From Leptospira alstonii serovar Sichuan str. 79601 (lineage in GTDB: Bacteria > Spirochaetota > Leptospiria > Leptospirales > Leptospiraceae), in NCBI RefSeq assembly GCF_000347175.1, contig NZ_ANIK01000121.1:1-15480 (forward strand): a DNA stretch of 15,480 nucleotides. Direction: 5' to 3'. Shown in pieces: positions 1-9,965 of this stretch. A program made the translations under genes and the position numbers. The notes beneath the pieces are model-generated. The model worked only from the letters and a program-made list of their open reading frames with translations, searched no databases and was not told the DNA's origin. The number at the start of each line of letters is the position of its first letter. Position 1 is the stretch's first letter.

Positions 1-595
1 TTAGTTCGACTAAATCTAAAACTTTTAAGATTCGTTCCGCTTCCTTTTTGTATCGATCAGGAAGTAAAGCTACAGAAACTTCTCTGGATGCTTTTGTTCG
101 TAAATGCTTTTTGGTGATTTCAGTCAAACCGGCTTGAGTGAATAAACTGTGAAGTCGATTCTTACCTTGCGTCAGTTGCCTTGTCCAGTTCTCATGCTCT
201 GTACACAATCGCCGATTATCTTCCTCTTCATCCGTGGGAATCGGAACAACCGGTAATTCTTCTATTGGATAACGTTGAATGAGCCTGGCTATTTTTAAAC
301 TGTCTTCTTTATCAGTCTTTTTCAAAGATTGATAGATCGTTGCTAAGTCTCCGGGATTCAAGACAATTACTTGAATCCCTTTGTTTAAAATTGATTTTGC
401 AATTCTAAAAGATTGAGAGCCCGCTTCCAGACCTACAATATCATTTAAAGTCAGCCATTTTAATAAACTGCTAATACCGCTTTCCGTTGTACTGAATTGC
501 CGACGTTCGAGCGAGTTCTCCGAATTAATTCGAACAACCTCTAAACTTTTCTTTCCGCAATCAATTCCTACATACTTGATTTCTTGACTGTTCAT
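1..595 (-). CDS. IS110-family transposase, N-terminal part (3' end outside window)
   Basis: This is the N-terminal 198 codons of a DEDD recombinase that moves the element. The frame is open from ATG at 595 to the window edge. A good ribosome binding site (AGGAG) lies about 8 bases upstream. The residues expected of the RuvC-like domain are visible: Asp12 in GIDCGKK, Glu58 in GLEAG, and the [13 protein letters not shown] block that supplies the last acidic pair. IS110 transposases are usually 300-400 residues with a C-terminal domain carrying a catalytic serine. That domain would lie outside the window, so intactness cannot be judged. The gene looks more AT-rich than its neighbours, which fits an acquired element. 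Family assignment is secure; the IS1533-like label is recall of the Leptospira IS110 element, not a comparison. Confidence 0.9.
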   Translation of the reverse strand, partial: MNSQEIKYVGIDCGKKSLEVVRINSENSLERRQFSTTESGISSLLKWLTLNDIVGLEAGSQSFRIAKSILNKGIQVIVLNPGDLATIYQSLKKTDKEDSLKIARLIQRYPIEELPVVPIPTDEEEDNRRLCTEHENWTRQLTQGKNRLHSLFTQAGLTEITKKHLRTKASREVSVALLPDRYKKEAERILKVLDLVEL

Positions 596-629
596 TTCTT
601 TTCTCCTAAAATGACAGAGGGCGGAAGGT

Positions 630-811
<182 letters not shown>

Positions 812-812
812 G

Positions 813-845
<33 letters not shown>

Positions 846-892
846 GATCGAAACATAATAATCACTTTTGCACTTGTCATAACGAACTTACG

Positions 893-1996
893 TTAATACA
901 AAAATCCTGTCAGAGACAACTCTACGTTCCATTCTTTTAGATTCATGTAATTTTTATAATGCCCGAGATGTTGGGAAAGGATATCGCTTTCATTCAATCC
1001 GCCTTTGGTTGCAAAATGACCGTCCCCGAAAAGCCTGTGTTCGTTGAGTTTTATAAAGACCAGATAATTTCCGAAAATTCTTCCCGCGCTTGCGTTGAAG
1101 TCGATTCCGAAGCCGGAAACGTCTCCGATAAAATTGAGAGCCCTTTGGTAGTGAAAATCCCGGAAATGTCCCGTCCAAAAAATACCGGAGAACGAGGTTT
1201 CAAAAAACCATTCCCCGTTCGAATATCGATACCCGAGGCCCAGCGGAAATTCATAAGTCGAATACGAAAGACTTAGGCCGGAGCCGATTCTATTCAGAAA
1301 AATTGGATTGGAATCGAAGAATTGGAACACGTCATAAAGCACGTATTTCATAAACGTATATTGAAAACCTCCCGTGAGAAAAAGACCCTTTCCTTCCTTT
1401 CTAAAATCGGGGTCCGTGTCTCCGAAATATCTTCTTAAGATGAGGGATTGCCTCTGTTGTTTCATCGATAGGCGACCTTTTCCGTCCGCAAAATTCCGGG
1501 AACCGATGAACGTATAAGGAGTATCGTAGAACGTAAATTCTCTCGTTGAAATTTTGGTTCCTCTTTCGATGGTGGGAGCGCCTAGAAAGAAATCCTCGTC
1601 CCTCCCCTCACCCGCGTTCACATAACGTCCGGTGGTTTTTAAATTCAGATCGGCCTCCCATTTTTGCCAACGAAGTGTGAACCCCAGTCCGCCGTAGTTG
1701 AAGTCTCTCGCATACGTGATCCTCGAACCCCCGCGAAGTCCCGAAAGATTCGGGTACTTGGTTCCGGTTTCGAAAATGTTGTCTCCTCCGTTTCGTCCCG
1801 CAAGTATCGTAAAAGAGGATTGCCTGATCAGTTTTTTAAAAAAAGTCTCTTCCGGGATTTGTTTTTCTTTTTCCTGAACGGGTTTAGGAGGTTCTTCCGG
1901 GCTTGGAAGGGCCACTTGCGTGTAGGCCGGTCCGATCGATAAAAGATAAATGCTAAGGATCGCTAAATTTTTTGCGGAGAGTTTTTTTATTTTCAT
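893..1996 (-). CDS. Omptin-like outer-membrane aspartyl protease
   Basis: The 367-residue protein has a signal peptide (basic start, hydrophobic 11-22, probable cleavage near Thr26), a Pro/Glu-rich linker (about 31-50), then alternating aromatic strands ending in Phe-Leu-Tyr, as in outer-membrane barrels. I aligned it by memory with OmpT. The stretch from GSRITYARDF to RDEDFF (90-137) parallels OmpT up to its D83-x-D85 pair, here Asp133 and Asp135. The stretch YSTYEFPLGLGYRY to RDFHY (245-283) parallels OmpT up to D210-x-H212, here Asp280 and His282. All four catalytic residues therefore appear present in the right order and spacing. Omptins cleave proteins at basic residues on the cell surface and need LPS; whether this holds here is inference. 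It is somewhat longer than OmpT (317 residues). The ribosome site is weak. It could instead be a barrel with an omptin fold but no protease activity. Confidence 0.75.
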   Translation of the reverse strand: MKIKKLSAKNLAILSIYLLSIGPAYTQVALPSPEEPPKPVQEKEKQIPEETFFKKLIRQSSFTILAGRNGGDNIFETGTKYPNLSGLRGGSRITYARDFNYGGLGFTLRWQKWEADLNLKTTGRYVNAGEGRDEDFFLGAPTIERGTKISTREFTFYDTPYTFIGSRNFADGKGRLSMKQQRQSLILRRYFGDTDPDFRKEGKGLFLTGGFQYTFMKYVLYDVFQFFDSNPIFLNRIGSGLSLSYSTYEFPLGLGYRYSNGEWFFETSFSGIFWTGHFRDFHYQRALNFIGDVSGFGIDFNASAGRIFGNYLVFIKLNEHRLFGDGHFATKGGLNESDILSQHLGHYKNYMNLKEWNVELSLTGFLY

Positions 1997-2032
1997 GAGT
2001 TTACTTTTGTTTTTGAATTGGGCCCACGGTTA

Positions 2033-2055
2033 CGGGGTGCAATCATTTCACCCCG
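2033..2055. repeat. 7-bp inverted repeat in the divergent promoter region
   Basis: CGGGGTG at 2033-2039 is a perfect inverted repeat of CACCCCG at 2049-2055, with a 9-base spacer. It lies 37 bases upstream of the omptin-like gene's start, in the 5' region of its transcript or promoter. No T-run follows on either strand, so it is not a standard terminator. It could be a protein-binding site or an RNA hairpin in the leader. Confidence 0.5.
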
Positions 2056-2058
2056 GAC

Positions 2059-2074
2059 GGTTGTTCGAACGACC
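2059..2074. promoter_or_regulatory. Palindrome, possible operator
   Basis: GGTTGTTCGAACGACC reads as GGT-n-GTTCGAAC-n-ACC: a perfect 8-bp core palindrome with matching GGT/ACC flanks and one non-matching position on each side. It sits between the divergent omptin-like and parA genes. It does not match the known parS consensus (TGTTTCACGTGAAACA). Regulator unknown. Confidence 0.4.
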
Positions 2075-2085
2075 AAGACAGATTA

Positions 2086-2102
2086 CCCGCCCTACCCTAC
2101 CC
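2086..2102 (-). other. G-quadruplex motif, four GGG runs with loops of 2, 2 and 1
   Basis: On the minus strand the sequence is GGGTAGGGTAGGGCGGG: four runs of three G with very short loops, a pattern known to fold stably in vitro. It lies in the 196-base divergent region, about 90 bases upstream of the omptin-like gene start on that gene's coding strand. A weak promoter can be drawn around it (TTGCGT, 17 bases, TAATCT), in which case the G-rich run would be the whole spacer. The promoter match is only suggestive. Confidence 0.6.
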
Positions 2103-2192
2103 ACGCAATACAGTTTTTAACTCGCGGGAATCGATGGGACATAGTATTGATTTGACAAAGTGAGTGTGTTCGGACGATCCTGGTTCCGAGAA

Positions 2193-3110
2193 ATGAGTTC
2201 CAAAAATCTAACGATCCGACAGATTTTAGACGAGTTCGATATTTCCTCCGAGGAGGAATTTCTATCCAAGGTGAAGGAATGGAAAATTCCGACTTCGGGG
2301 AAAGGAAAATTCGAACGGGAAGTGATAGAAAAATACTTTCAGCAAACGAATGAGCGCGTCTACGATTCCGCGATTATCGCCGTCTCCAATCAGAAAGGCG
2401 GGGAAGGTAAAACCACGGTTTCCGTTTGTTTGGCGGAGGCTCTTTCCAAGTCGGCTCCCGTGCTTCTTGTGGACTGGGATGCCCAGGCGAACATCACTCA
2501 ACTTTTTTTCGGCTCCGTGGAAAAATCGGTCTTTCATTCCTTGGGTTACAGGGGCGAAGATCCGATCCCGGTAAAGGATCTGCTTGTGCGGCTTGCGCCG
2601 GATTTGGACGTATTACCTTCTTCCATTCACCTTGCGAACTTTACGACTCCGTACGAAAGGGACGATTTCGAACTTTTAAAGGACGCACTTAAACCGATTC
2701 GTTCCGGCTATAAATATATCATCATTGATTGTCCGCCTTCTCTCGGTTTGATTTTGGAGAACGCTTTGATCGCGGCCGATCACGTTTTGGTCCCGATTCA
2801 GACACGAGCTTTCAGCGTTCAAGGTCTAAAGGATTTGCATTCCACAATTCTAAAAATAAAAAAAAAGGCGAACCCGTCTCTCAATCTTTTGGGAGCCGTC
2901 CTCAATCAGTACGAAGACACTCGGGCGCTCGCCGGACTTGCGGACGCTATTCGGAAATATTTCGAAGTTTTTGATACCGTCGTGTATAGGAGAGAGTCGA
3001 TCCCTCAGGCTCAGGCTAAGAAAAAACTTTTGGGAGATTACGACAGCAAGGTCATGCAGATGTTTTCTTCCTTGGCGGATGAATTGAAAGAGAGGATTTC
3101 AAATGGCTAA
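2193..3110 (+). CDS. parA: ParA-type partition ATPase with N-terminal DNA-binding-like region
   Basis: This P-loop ATPase acts with ParB in DNA segregation. The deviant Walker A box KGGEGKTT is at about 68-75, the A' box LLVDWDAQAN at about 91-100, and Walker B YIIIDCPPSLG at about 175-185. Before the ATPase domain there are about 55 residues (TIRQILDEFDISSEEEF onward) that look like a small helix-turn-helix region. Type Ia ParA proteins use such a region for autoregulation; here that is inference. I chose ATG at 2193 (305 residues). A GTG at 2160 would add 11 residues but has no ribosome site and directly overlaps a TTGACA. Neither start has a strong site. The parB start overlaps the last 8 bases, so the two are translationally linked. 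Family certain; replicon unknown, although the neighbours look chromosomal. Confidence 0.9.
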   Translation: MSSKNLTIRQILDEFDISSEEEFLSKVKEWKIPTSGKGKFEREVIEKYFQQTNERVYDSAIIAVSNQKGGEGKTTVSVCLAEALSKSAPVLLVDWDAQANITQLFFGSVEKSVFHSLGYRGEDPIPVKDLLVRLAPDLDVLPSSIHLANFTTPYERDDFELLKDALKPIRSGYKYIIIDCPPSLGLILENALIAADHVLVPIQTRAFSVQGLKDLHSTILKIKKKANPSLNLLGAVLNQYEDTRALAGLADAIRKYFEVFDTVVYRRESIPQAQAKKKLLGDYDSKVMQMFSSLADELKERISNG

Positions 3111-3810
3111 ACGTTCCGATTTTGCGGGTATGGATCTTCTTACTGCGTTCGGAGAAAAAGAATCCTCGAAGGCCGAGATTTCGCTTTCGGATATAGTTCC
3201 GAATCCGACCCAACCTCGAGTTTTCGGAAAGGAGGAGGTTTCCGATCTTTCGGAGTCGATGAAACGTCTGGGCCTGATCGAACCGATCGTGGTCAAAAAG
3301 CAGGGAAAAAAATATCAGATCGTTGCGGGGGAAAGAAGATACCAAGCCGCCAAAATCCTTAAATGGGATAAGATCGCAGCGATCGAAACGTCGGCCTCCG
3401 AAGACAGATGTTTTGAAATGGCGCTCGCCGAAAACGAGAAACGTAAAAGCCTGAATCCCTGGGAAGTCGGACGTGCGATCCAGTTTTTAAGAAAGGAAAA
3501 AAGAAAAACCGCTGAAGAAGTTTCCAAAGTTTTGGGTTTTACCGAAAGATACGTAAAACAATTGAGTTCGATTGCGAGGTTGGATCAAAAGTCGGTGGAG
3601 GATCTACTCCGATCCGGAAAGGACGCCTCCGTAAAAAATCTGGAAGCCCTTTTGAAACACAAGGAAGGAAGGGGGGGTGAAATGATTTCATCCCGGAAAT
3701 CGGCGCCTTTAAAGGTGGTCGTTCAGTTGGGAAAACTCGCCTCGAATCAGAGGGAAAAGTTTTTAAAAGAACTCTCCTCTCTGAAAAAGAAATACGGAAT
3801 CAAAGGTTGA
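3103..3810 (+). CDS. parB: ParB/Spo0J-type partition protein
   Basis: ParB binds parS sites, spreads as a CTP-dependent clamp and stimulates ParA. The 235-residue protein shows the N-terminal ParB fold (SLSDIVPNPTQPR at about 27-39), the nucleotide-binding GERRYQAAK motif at 76-84, and the conserved ALAENEKRKSLNPWEVG block (107-123) that leads into the helix-turn-helix (about 135-160). The C-terminal part (about 195-235), rich in lysine and leucine, would be the dimerisation domain. It is somewhat shorter than many chromosomal ParBs. It overlaps parA by 8 bases. Its start is ATG, with GAGAGGATTTCAA in front serving as the ribosome site. I found no parS-like sequence in this window by eye, so its binding site is probably elsewhere or diverged. 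Confidence 0.92.
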   Translation: MAKRSDFAGMDLLTAFGEKESSKAEISLSDIVPNPTQPRVFGKEEVSDLSESMKRLGLIEPIVVKKQGKKYQIVAGERRYQAAKILKWDKIAAIETSASEDRCFEMALAENEKRKSLNPWEVGRAIQFLRKEKRKTAEEVSKVLGFTERYVKQLSSIARLDQKSVEDLLRSGKDASVKNLEALLKHKEGRGGEMISSRKSAPLKVVVQLGKLASNQREKFLKELSSLKKKYGIKG

Positions 3811-3829
3811 TTTTTCAAACGGAGAAAAT

Positions 3830-4432
3830 ATGAAACTCGCTATCATAGCCGGTTCGCACAGAAAAATATCCCAGTCGACCAAGGTCGCAAAGTGGATGGA
3901 AACCCGTCTCGAATCGTTCGGTCATCAATCCTGGATTTTAGATTTAGGCGTTCATAAACTTCCGGTATGGGACGATTCTTTTTGGGACGGAGGTGACGAT
4001 TGGGATCGGATCTGGAAACCGATCGAGTCCGAACTTAAAAACGCAGACGCTTTTGTTTTTGTTACGCCGGAATATTCCGGGATGGCTTCTCCGGGGCTCA
4101 AGAATTTTCTTCTTTATTGTAACTCTTCCTTACTCGGTCACAAACCGGTTTTGATCGGCGCGGTTTCCGCGAGCAGGGGAGGCGCTTACCCGATCGCGGA
4201 ACTTAGAATGAGCAGTTATAAAAACACGAAACTTTGTTATATTCCGGAGCATGTCATCGTTCGAGACGCGGAACACGTTCTCAACGGTCCGGAATCGGCA
4301 AGTAAGGAAGATTCTTATATCCGCGATCGGATCGACTTCACCCTCAAAATTCTCGTGAGTTACGGAGATGCGTTGAAAATCGTCCGCGATTCCGGCGTAA
4401 CCTTTAAAAAAGAATTTTCAAACGGGATGTAG
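3830..4432 (+). CDS. NADPH-dependent FMN reductase family (flavodoxin-like) protein
   Basis: This soluble flavoprotein of 200 residues belongs to the family that reduces FMN, quinones or azo compounds with NAD(P)H. Two hallmark regions are visible: the phosphate-binding loop GSHRKISQST at 8-17 after the first beta strand, and the TPEYSGMASPGLKN block at 79-92 that contacts the flavin ring. Length is normal. ATG at 3830 is preceded by a clear GGAG, 19 bases after the parB stop, so it likely shares the parAB transcript. There is no known functional link between this enzyme and partitioning. The substrate cannot be told from sequence. Confidence 0.88.
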   Translation: MKLAIIAGSHRKISQSTKVAKWMETRLESFGHQSWILDLGVHKLPVWDDSFWDGGDDWDRIWKPIESELKNADAFVFVTPEYSGMASPGLKNFLLYCNSSLLGHKPVLIGAVSASRGGAYPIAELRMSSYKNTKLCYIPEHVIVRDAEHVLNGPESASKEDSYIRDRIDFTLKILVSYGDALKIVRDSGVTFKKEFSNGM

Positions 4433-4479
4433 GTTTCCAGGATTTCTACTTAACGTGGATTCGACGGTTGAAAAATCGG

Positions 4480-4526
4480 GCGGCCCCTCGCCGGTTTTTT
4501 TACGGAAAAAACCAACGAGGGGCCGC
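4480..4526. terminator. Long hairpin, probable bidirectional terminator
   Basis: GCGGCCCCTCG (4480-4490) pairs perfectly with 4516-4526. After a 2x2 internal loop, GGTTTTTT (4493-4500) pairs with AAAAAACC (4506-4513) around a 5-base loop, giving 19 bp in total. On the minus strand a run of five T follows the stem (4471-4475 on the plus strand), so it can end the leftward acyltransferase transcript. For the rightward parAB-reductase transcript no T-run follows. Confidence 0.65.
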
Positions 4527-4538
4527 GCTTTCAGCTAT

Positions 4539-4602
4539 AGTCAATAAATTGTATGAAAAAAACGTTATACGATATATCGCCTTTAGTTTCAATTTATTGA
4601 CT
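4539..4602. repeat. Perfect 13-bp inverted repeat around 38 bases
   Basis: AGTCAATAAATTG (4539-4551) is the exact reverse complement of CAATTTATTGACT (4590-4602). The spacer contains the 10-base palindrome CGATATATCG (4570-4579). It is AT-rich, unlike the neighbouring GC-rich hairpin, and has no T-run of terminator type. It could be the remnant of a small mobile element, an RNA hairpin or a binding site. Confidence 0.6.
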
Positions 4603-4746
4603 CCGCATCAATCGCTTTCGCATTGATTTACGTTATTTGCGTTTTAGTTTCCTTGGGTCGCTCTATGGATCGCGGAACAAGCCCGGCCTGCGCTTTTTTC
4701 GTTTTGATTTTGTTATACGATGAGCTCGAAGCGCAGGAGCGCCCGT

Positions 4747-5919
4747 TTATTTCTTTGGCTTTGCTCGGGAGTCGCCGCGTCGAAAGATCAAACCCGCCGC
4801 GTTGATCATAAACAACCAGATAAAAAGGGGAACGACTACGTTCGCAAATCCGACGATCCAAATCATAGGCCAGGCAAAACCCCGATGAAAAGGATTCCAG
4901 GCGTGCATCCAGTGGATGAGGATAGGATGGAGTAAAAAAATTCCCATGCTGTTTTTTCCGACGAAAGCGAAAACGGAGACGAATCCTTTATGTCTCTTTC
5001 GGTCCTGGGCGTTTTCCGCCCATAGAAAAAGGAAGAGGAACACGGCAAGCGGGTAAAAGATCAGGTGGTTGGATGAATCGAATTTCCAGAGATAACCCGC
5101 GATCCCCACTACGACTAAATACGATAAGATCCCGTAGAAAAGAATTTTCCTGAAAGAGTAGGGGAATCGAGGGGATTTCGTTCTTTCGGAAAGTCGTAAA
5201 AAAGCATTCGGTTCTTTGAACCATTTTCCAGCTAACAATCCGAAGGTGAAAAAGAAAATAAACCCGGTCGGTAGAACGGGTTCGATCGTTTTTAACAAGG
5301 GGATTTCGAAATGACGAAATGCGTGATTCGACAAAAAATTCAAGAAAAGGGCAGTCACGATAAGGATGAAAACCGACTTGGGAGATTCCGGTAGAATCCG
5401 TTTCAAAAAAGGGAATATTAGATAAAAGGAAACTAAAAGGGGAACGAAGTAATAGGGCGCACACCAGGTTCCGAGCAGAACCCCGTTTAAATATTCGCTC
5501 CAGTTGGGAAGGGTTTGTAGTTTTACATAAGCGGCAAAAAAACTTACGATAAAATAAGGAACCAAGAGGGAAAGGATCTTAGGTTTCCAATAATCTTTCC
5601 AATTTGTGAACTTTAAAAAAATCCCGGAAGAAAGAATAAAGGCCGGAACTCCGAATCTGGATAAGTTCGAAAGTGCGAGGGTAAACGCGGAAGGTTTTTC
5701 GTCGGGACCGAAATATTGATAATACGAATTCACATGAATGAAAACGATTCCGGTGATGGCAAGTCCTCGAATGAAATCCACGGATTGACTTCTGTTACTC
5801 GAGGCTTCTTTTTTTGGAGAAGACAGAAGGATTTGAGAAGGGACGTCGGAAAGAATACACGTTAGGATCAGTATACAAAGTCCGAAGAGATCTATAAATA
5901 GGGAAAGATTTGAAATCAT
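4747..5919 (-). CDS. Acyltransferase family 3 membrane protein
   Basis: This 390-residue protein of many hydrophobic segments belongs to the OatA/OafB-type acyltransferase-3 family, which O-acetylates or otherwise acylates cell-surface sugars from the inner membrane. The key motif is visible: SVDFIRGLAITGIVFIH has Arg51, ten residues, then His62, the R-x10-H signature in the first core membrane helix. About ten membrane helices can be counted by eye through residue 380. The protein starts with an extra hydrophobic segment (5-30) before the usual family start. ATG at 5919 has no good ribosome site, so the true start could lie nearer Arg43. The basic tail (RRGDSRAKPKK) is cytoplasmic by the positive-inside rule. 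No sugar-synthesis genes are adjacent, so the substrate is unknown. Confidence 0.88.
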   Translation of the reverse strand: MISNLSLFIDLFGLCILILTCILSDVPSQILLSSPKKEASSNRSQSVDFIRGLAITGIVFIHVNSYYQYFGPDEKPSAFTLALSNLSRFGVPAFILSSGIFLKFTNWKDYWKPKILSLLVPYFIVSFFAAYVKLQTLPNWSEYLNGVLLGTWCAPYYFVPLLVSFYLIFPFLKRILPESPKSVFILIVTALFLNFLSNHAFRHFEIPLLKTIEPVLPTGFIFFFTFGLLAGKWFKEPNAFLRLSERTKSPRFPYSFRKILFYGILSYLVVVGIAGYLWKFDSSNHLIFYPLAVFLFLFLWAENAQDRKRHKGFVSVFAFVGKNSMGIFLLHPILIHWMHAWNPFHRGFAWPMIWIVGFANVVVPLFIWLFMINAAGLIFRRGDSRAKPKK

Positions 5920-6005
5920 AAAAGAATGTGCTTTTTTTGAAAGTGTAATTAAGTCAGTATGCGATTTATTGATATAGAAGTAAATCTTTTAGGTCGGTTT
6001 AAAAA

Positions 6006-6377
6006 ATGAACAAGTTGGAGATCCCAGCCGGTGGAGTTGTTTTTAAGGAAGGCGATTCGAATAACGCGATGTATGTGATTCTTTCAGGCTCCGTCGAAGT
6101 TTTTTTTACGCGAAAGCATATAGTTCAACGTCTTGCGGTGATGAAAAAAGGGGATTTTTTCGGAGAGATGGCCTTGTTCCGCGCCATGCCTAGGACCGCG
6201 ACCGCAAAGGCGATTTTGGATTGTCAACTCGCCGTTATCGAGAGTAAACAACAACTTGAAAAATTCCTAATCAAAAATCCGGATTTTTCGGCCAAGATGG
6301 TTCGAATCCTTGCCGATCGTTTGGCGAACACCGACGCGATTTTGAGTTCAAAGCTGGAAGAATATTGCGGCGAGTAA
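6006..6377 (+). CDS. Stand-alone cyclic-nucleotide-binding domain protein
   Basis: The 123 residues are essentially one CNB (CAP-type) beta-roll domain with a C-terminal helix and no DNA-binding or kinase domain. The phosphate-binding cassette is clear: KGDFFGEMALFRAMPRTATAKA at about 48-69 has the FGE glycine-glutamate pair and the arginine that contacts the cyclic-nucleotide phosphate. These residues suggest it can still bind cAMP or a similar ligand; that is inference. It probably works by protein contact, since it has no output domain. ATG at 6006 follows an A-rich stretch without a clear ribosome site. It is divergent from the acyltransferase gene (86 bases apart). Confidence 0.88.
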   Translation: MNKLEIPAGGVVFKEGDSNNAMYVILSGSVEVFFTRKHIVQRLAVMKKGDFFGEMALFRAMPRTATAKAILDCQLAVIESKQQLEKFLIKNPDFSAKMVRILADRLANTDAILSSKLEEYCGE

Positions 6378-6511
6378 CTCCAAAACAACCGTCGGCATTA
6401 CCCGAGGGATCCGAAAGAAATAGCGAACGAGAGTGGAAAAAAGTAAAAAGATTCAAATAACATAAAAATCGTACAAGGCGCTTTCGGAAGTTTTTAAGAA
6501 AAGGATTTTCC

Positions 6512-6541
6512 TTGAAATTAATGTTTGAAGCGGGTTATAAT
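6512..6541 (+). promoter_or_regulatory. Sigma-70-type promoter for the dehydrogenase-phosphatase genes
   Basis: TTGAAA (6512-6517) and a perfect TATAAT (6536-6541) are separated by 18 bases. The start point would be near 6548, giving a leader of only about 13 bases before ATG 6561. This is the best promoter match in the window. Confidence 0.7.
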
Positions 6542-6560
6542 TCTGCACTAGTTGTCTTAG

Positions 6561-7834
<1,274 letters not shown>

Positions 7835-7861
7835 TCCGGAAGCGGGAGAACATTTTCACAC

Positions 7862-9130
<1,269 letters not shown>

Positions 9131-9142
9131 TCGGATTAGATT

Positions 9143-9166
9143 TATACAAATTCATATTTTTGTATA
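9143..9166 (+). terminator. AT-rich hairpin after ndh (weak)
   Basis: TATACAAA (9143-9150) and TTTGTATA (9159-9166) form a perfect 8-bp but AT-rich stem with an 8-base loop, 13 bases after the ndh stop. The stem is weak. The rest of the 248-base convergent gap (9131-9378) shows no gene. Confidence 0.3.
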
Positions 9167-9378
9167 TACGGATGTCACGCGCAGGTTGAAAATTGTTTGA
9201 ACGAAAATACTTTAAATATTCGTTAACTATCATAAGCTTGTTGCTCGGAGCCATAGAATAGAGTTTCCGGAATTCTGCTTTTAAACGGAGATTCGTCTCA
9301 AAATTTACGGTAATCTAATATATAAATCAGAAAAACTCAGTTTTACTTTCAAACGGAGTATCCTGAGGAAAACGGTTG

Positions 9379-9759
9379 TTAGCCGATCAGTTTGAGTCCG
9401 GTTATCTTTGCGATCTTGGAGAATATTTTATCTTCGGTGATCAGATAGCCGCCCAGTTCCAACGCGCACTGGCAGATATGCGCGTCCGCGATGGAAACGG
9501 ACAAGCCTTTGGAATAAAGTTTGGATCGCAGTAGTCCCGTCTTAAACCAGGATTCGATTTCATTTCCGCAGAGAGGTAAATCTTCGAAAAAGTCCTTCAT
9601 CAGAGATTGGTCCGATTTGGAGCGGATTCCGCTTAGAAGTTCCGCGGCAACGATCGGAGAGAGATAGGCTCTTCCCTCTTTGATGGCGTCGTCTATGGTT
9701 TCATTTCCAACTTTGAAGTAACTGATAAAACTGGAAGTATCAACGACGAGCGCGCTCAC
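9379..9759 (-). CDS. vapC: VapC toxin, PIN-domain ribonuclease
   Basis: The 126-residue PIN-domain protein has the acidic metal-binding residues in the expected places: Asp7 (VVDTS), Glu40 (AAELL), Asp92 (IADAH) and Asp110 (TEDKIF). VapC toxins cut tRNA or rRNA when freed from VapB. All catalytic residues are present, so the toxin is probably active. Its start (ATG at 9759) overlaps the vapB end by 20 bases, so translation is coupled and antitoxin comes first, as usual. It is convergent with ndh, with a 248-base gap. The RNA target cannot be inferred. Confidence 0.92.
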   Translation of the reverse strand: MSALVVDTSSFISYFKVGNETIDDAIKEGRAYLSPIVAAELLSGIRSKSDQSLMKDFFEDLPLCGNEIESWFKTGLLRSKLYSKGLSVSIADAHICQCALELGGYLITEDKIFSKIAKITGLKLIG

Positions 9760-9958
9760 GGCTCGTATCCAGATCGATTTGAATTTTGATTTTTCCTTTG
9801 AGTTTTTGAGCTTTGTCGTAAGCCCTGCTTCTTTTGAGTAGTTCGAGTCCCATCACGATCGTTTCCGTAATTCCCTTTCCCGTGACAAGCCTGGCTTCTC
9901 TTAAAAGATTTTCGGGAAGATTGGCCGTAATTCGTTTGTCGTGCGCTTGAGCGATCAT
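9740..9958 (-). CDS. vapB: VapB-type antitoxin
   Basis: The 72-residue protein, starting at ATG 9958, begins [19 protein letters not shown], which resembles the ribbon-helix-helix DNA-binding start of antitoxins (short beta strand RITANLP, then helices). The basic tail, [10 protein letters not shown] to ERARR, would wrap around VapC. The open frame continues upstream to 10354, but that stretch overlaps the opposite-strand dehydrogenase and the operator, so I reject the long form. A TTGACA on the minus strand (9988-9993) and the palindrome at 9966-9983 lie directly in front, leaving a very short leader. VapB with VapC is expected to repress this promoter. Confidence 0.85.
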   Translation of the reverse strand: MIAQAHDKRITANLPENLLREARLVTGKGITETIVMGLELLKRSRAYDKAQKLKGKIKIQIDLDTSRERARR

Positions 9959-9965
9959 ACTTAGA

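Larger units (their letters stand above)
4433..4746. other. Convergent intergenic region without a gene
   Basis: This 314-base gap separates the convergent flavin reductase and acyltransferase genes. It holds a long terminator-like hairpin (4480-4526), a 13-bp inverted repeat (4539-4602), a small imperfect hairpin (4607-4627, ATCAAT/ATTGAT arms) and a 10-base direct repeat GTTATACGAT at 4564-4573 and 4712-4721. Short open frames on both strands reach at most about 77 codons, lack ribosome sites and show no recognisable protein; I do not call them genes. Confidence 0.6.

Noticed and set aside
1997..4746. parS site near parAB
   Set aside because: No sequence close to TGTTTCACGTGAAACA was found by eye; the GTTCGAAC palindrome is not parS-like.
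4988..5464. 158-codon minus-strand frame inside the acyltransferase gene
   Set aside because: Alternate frame of a clear membrane-protein gene; no domain seen.
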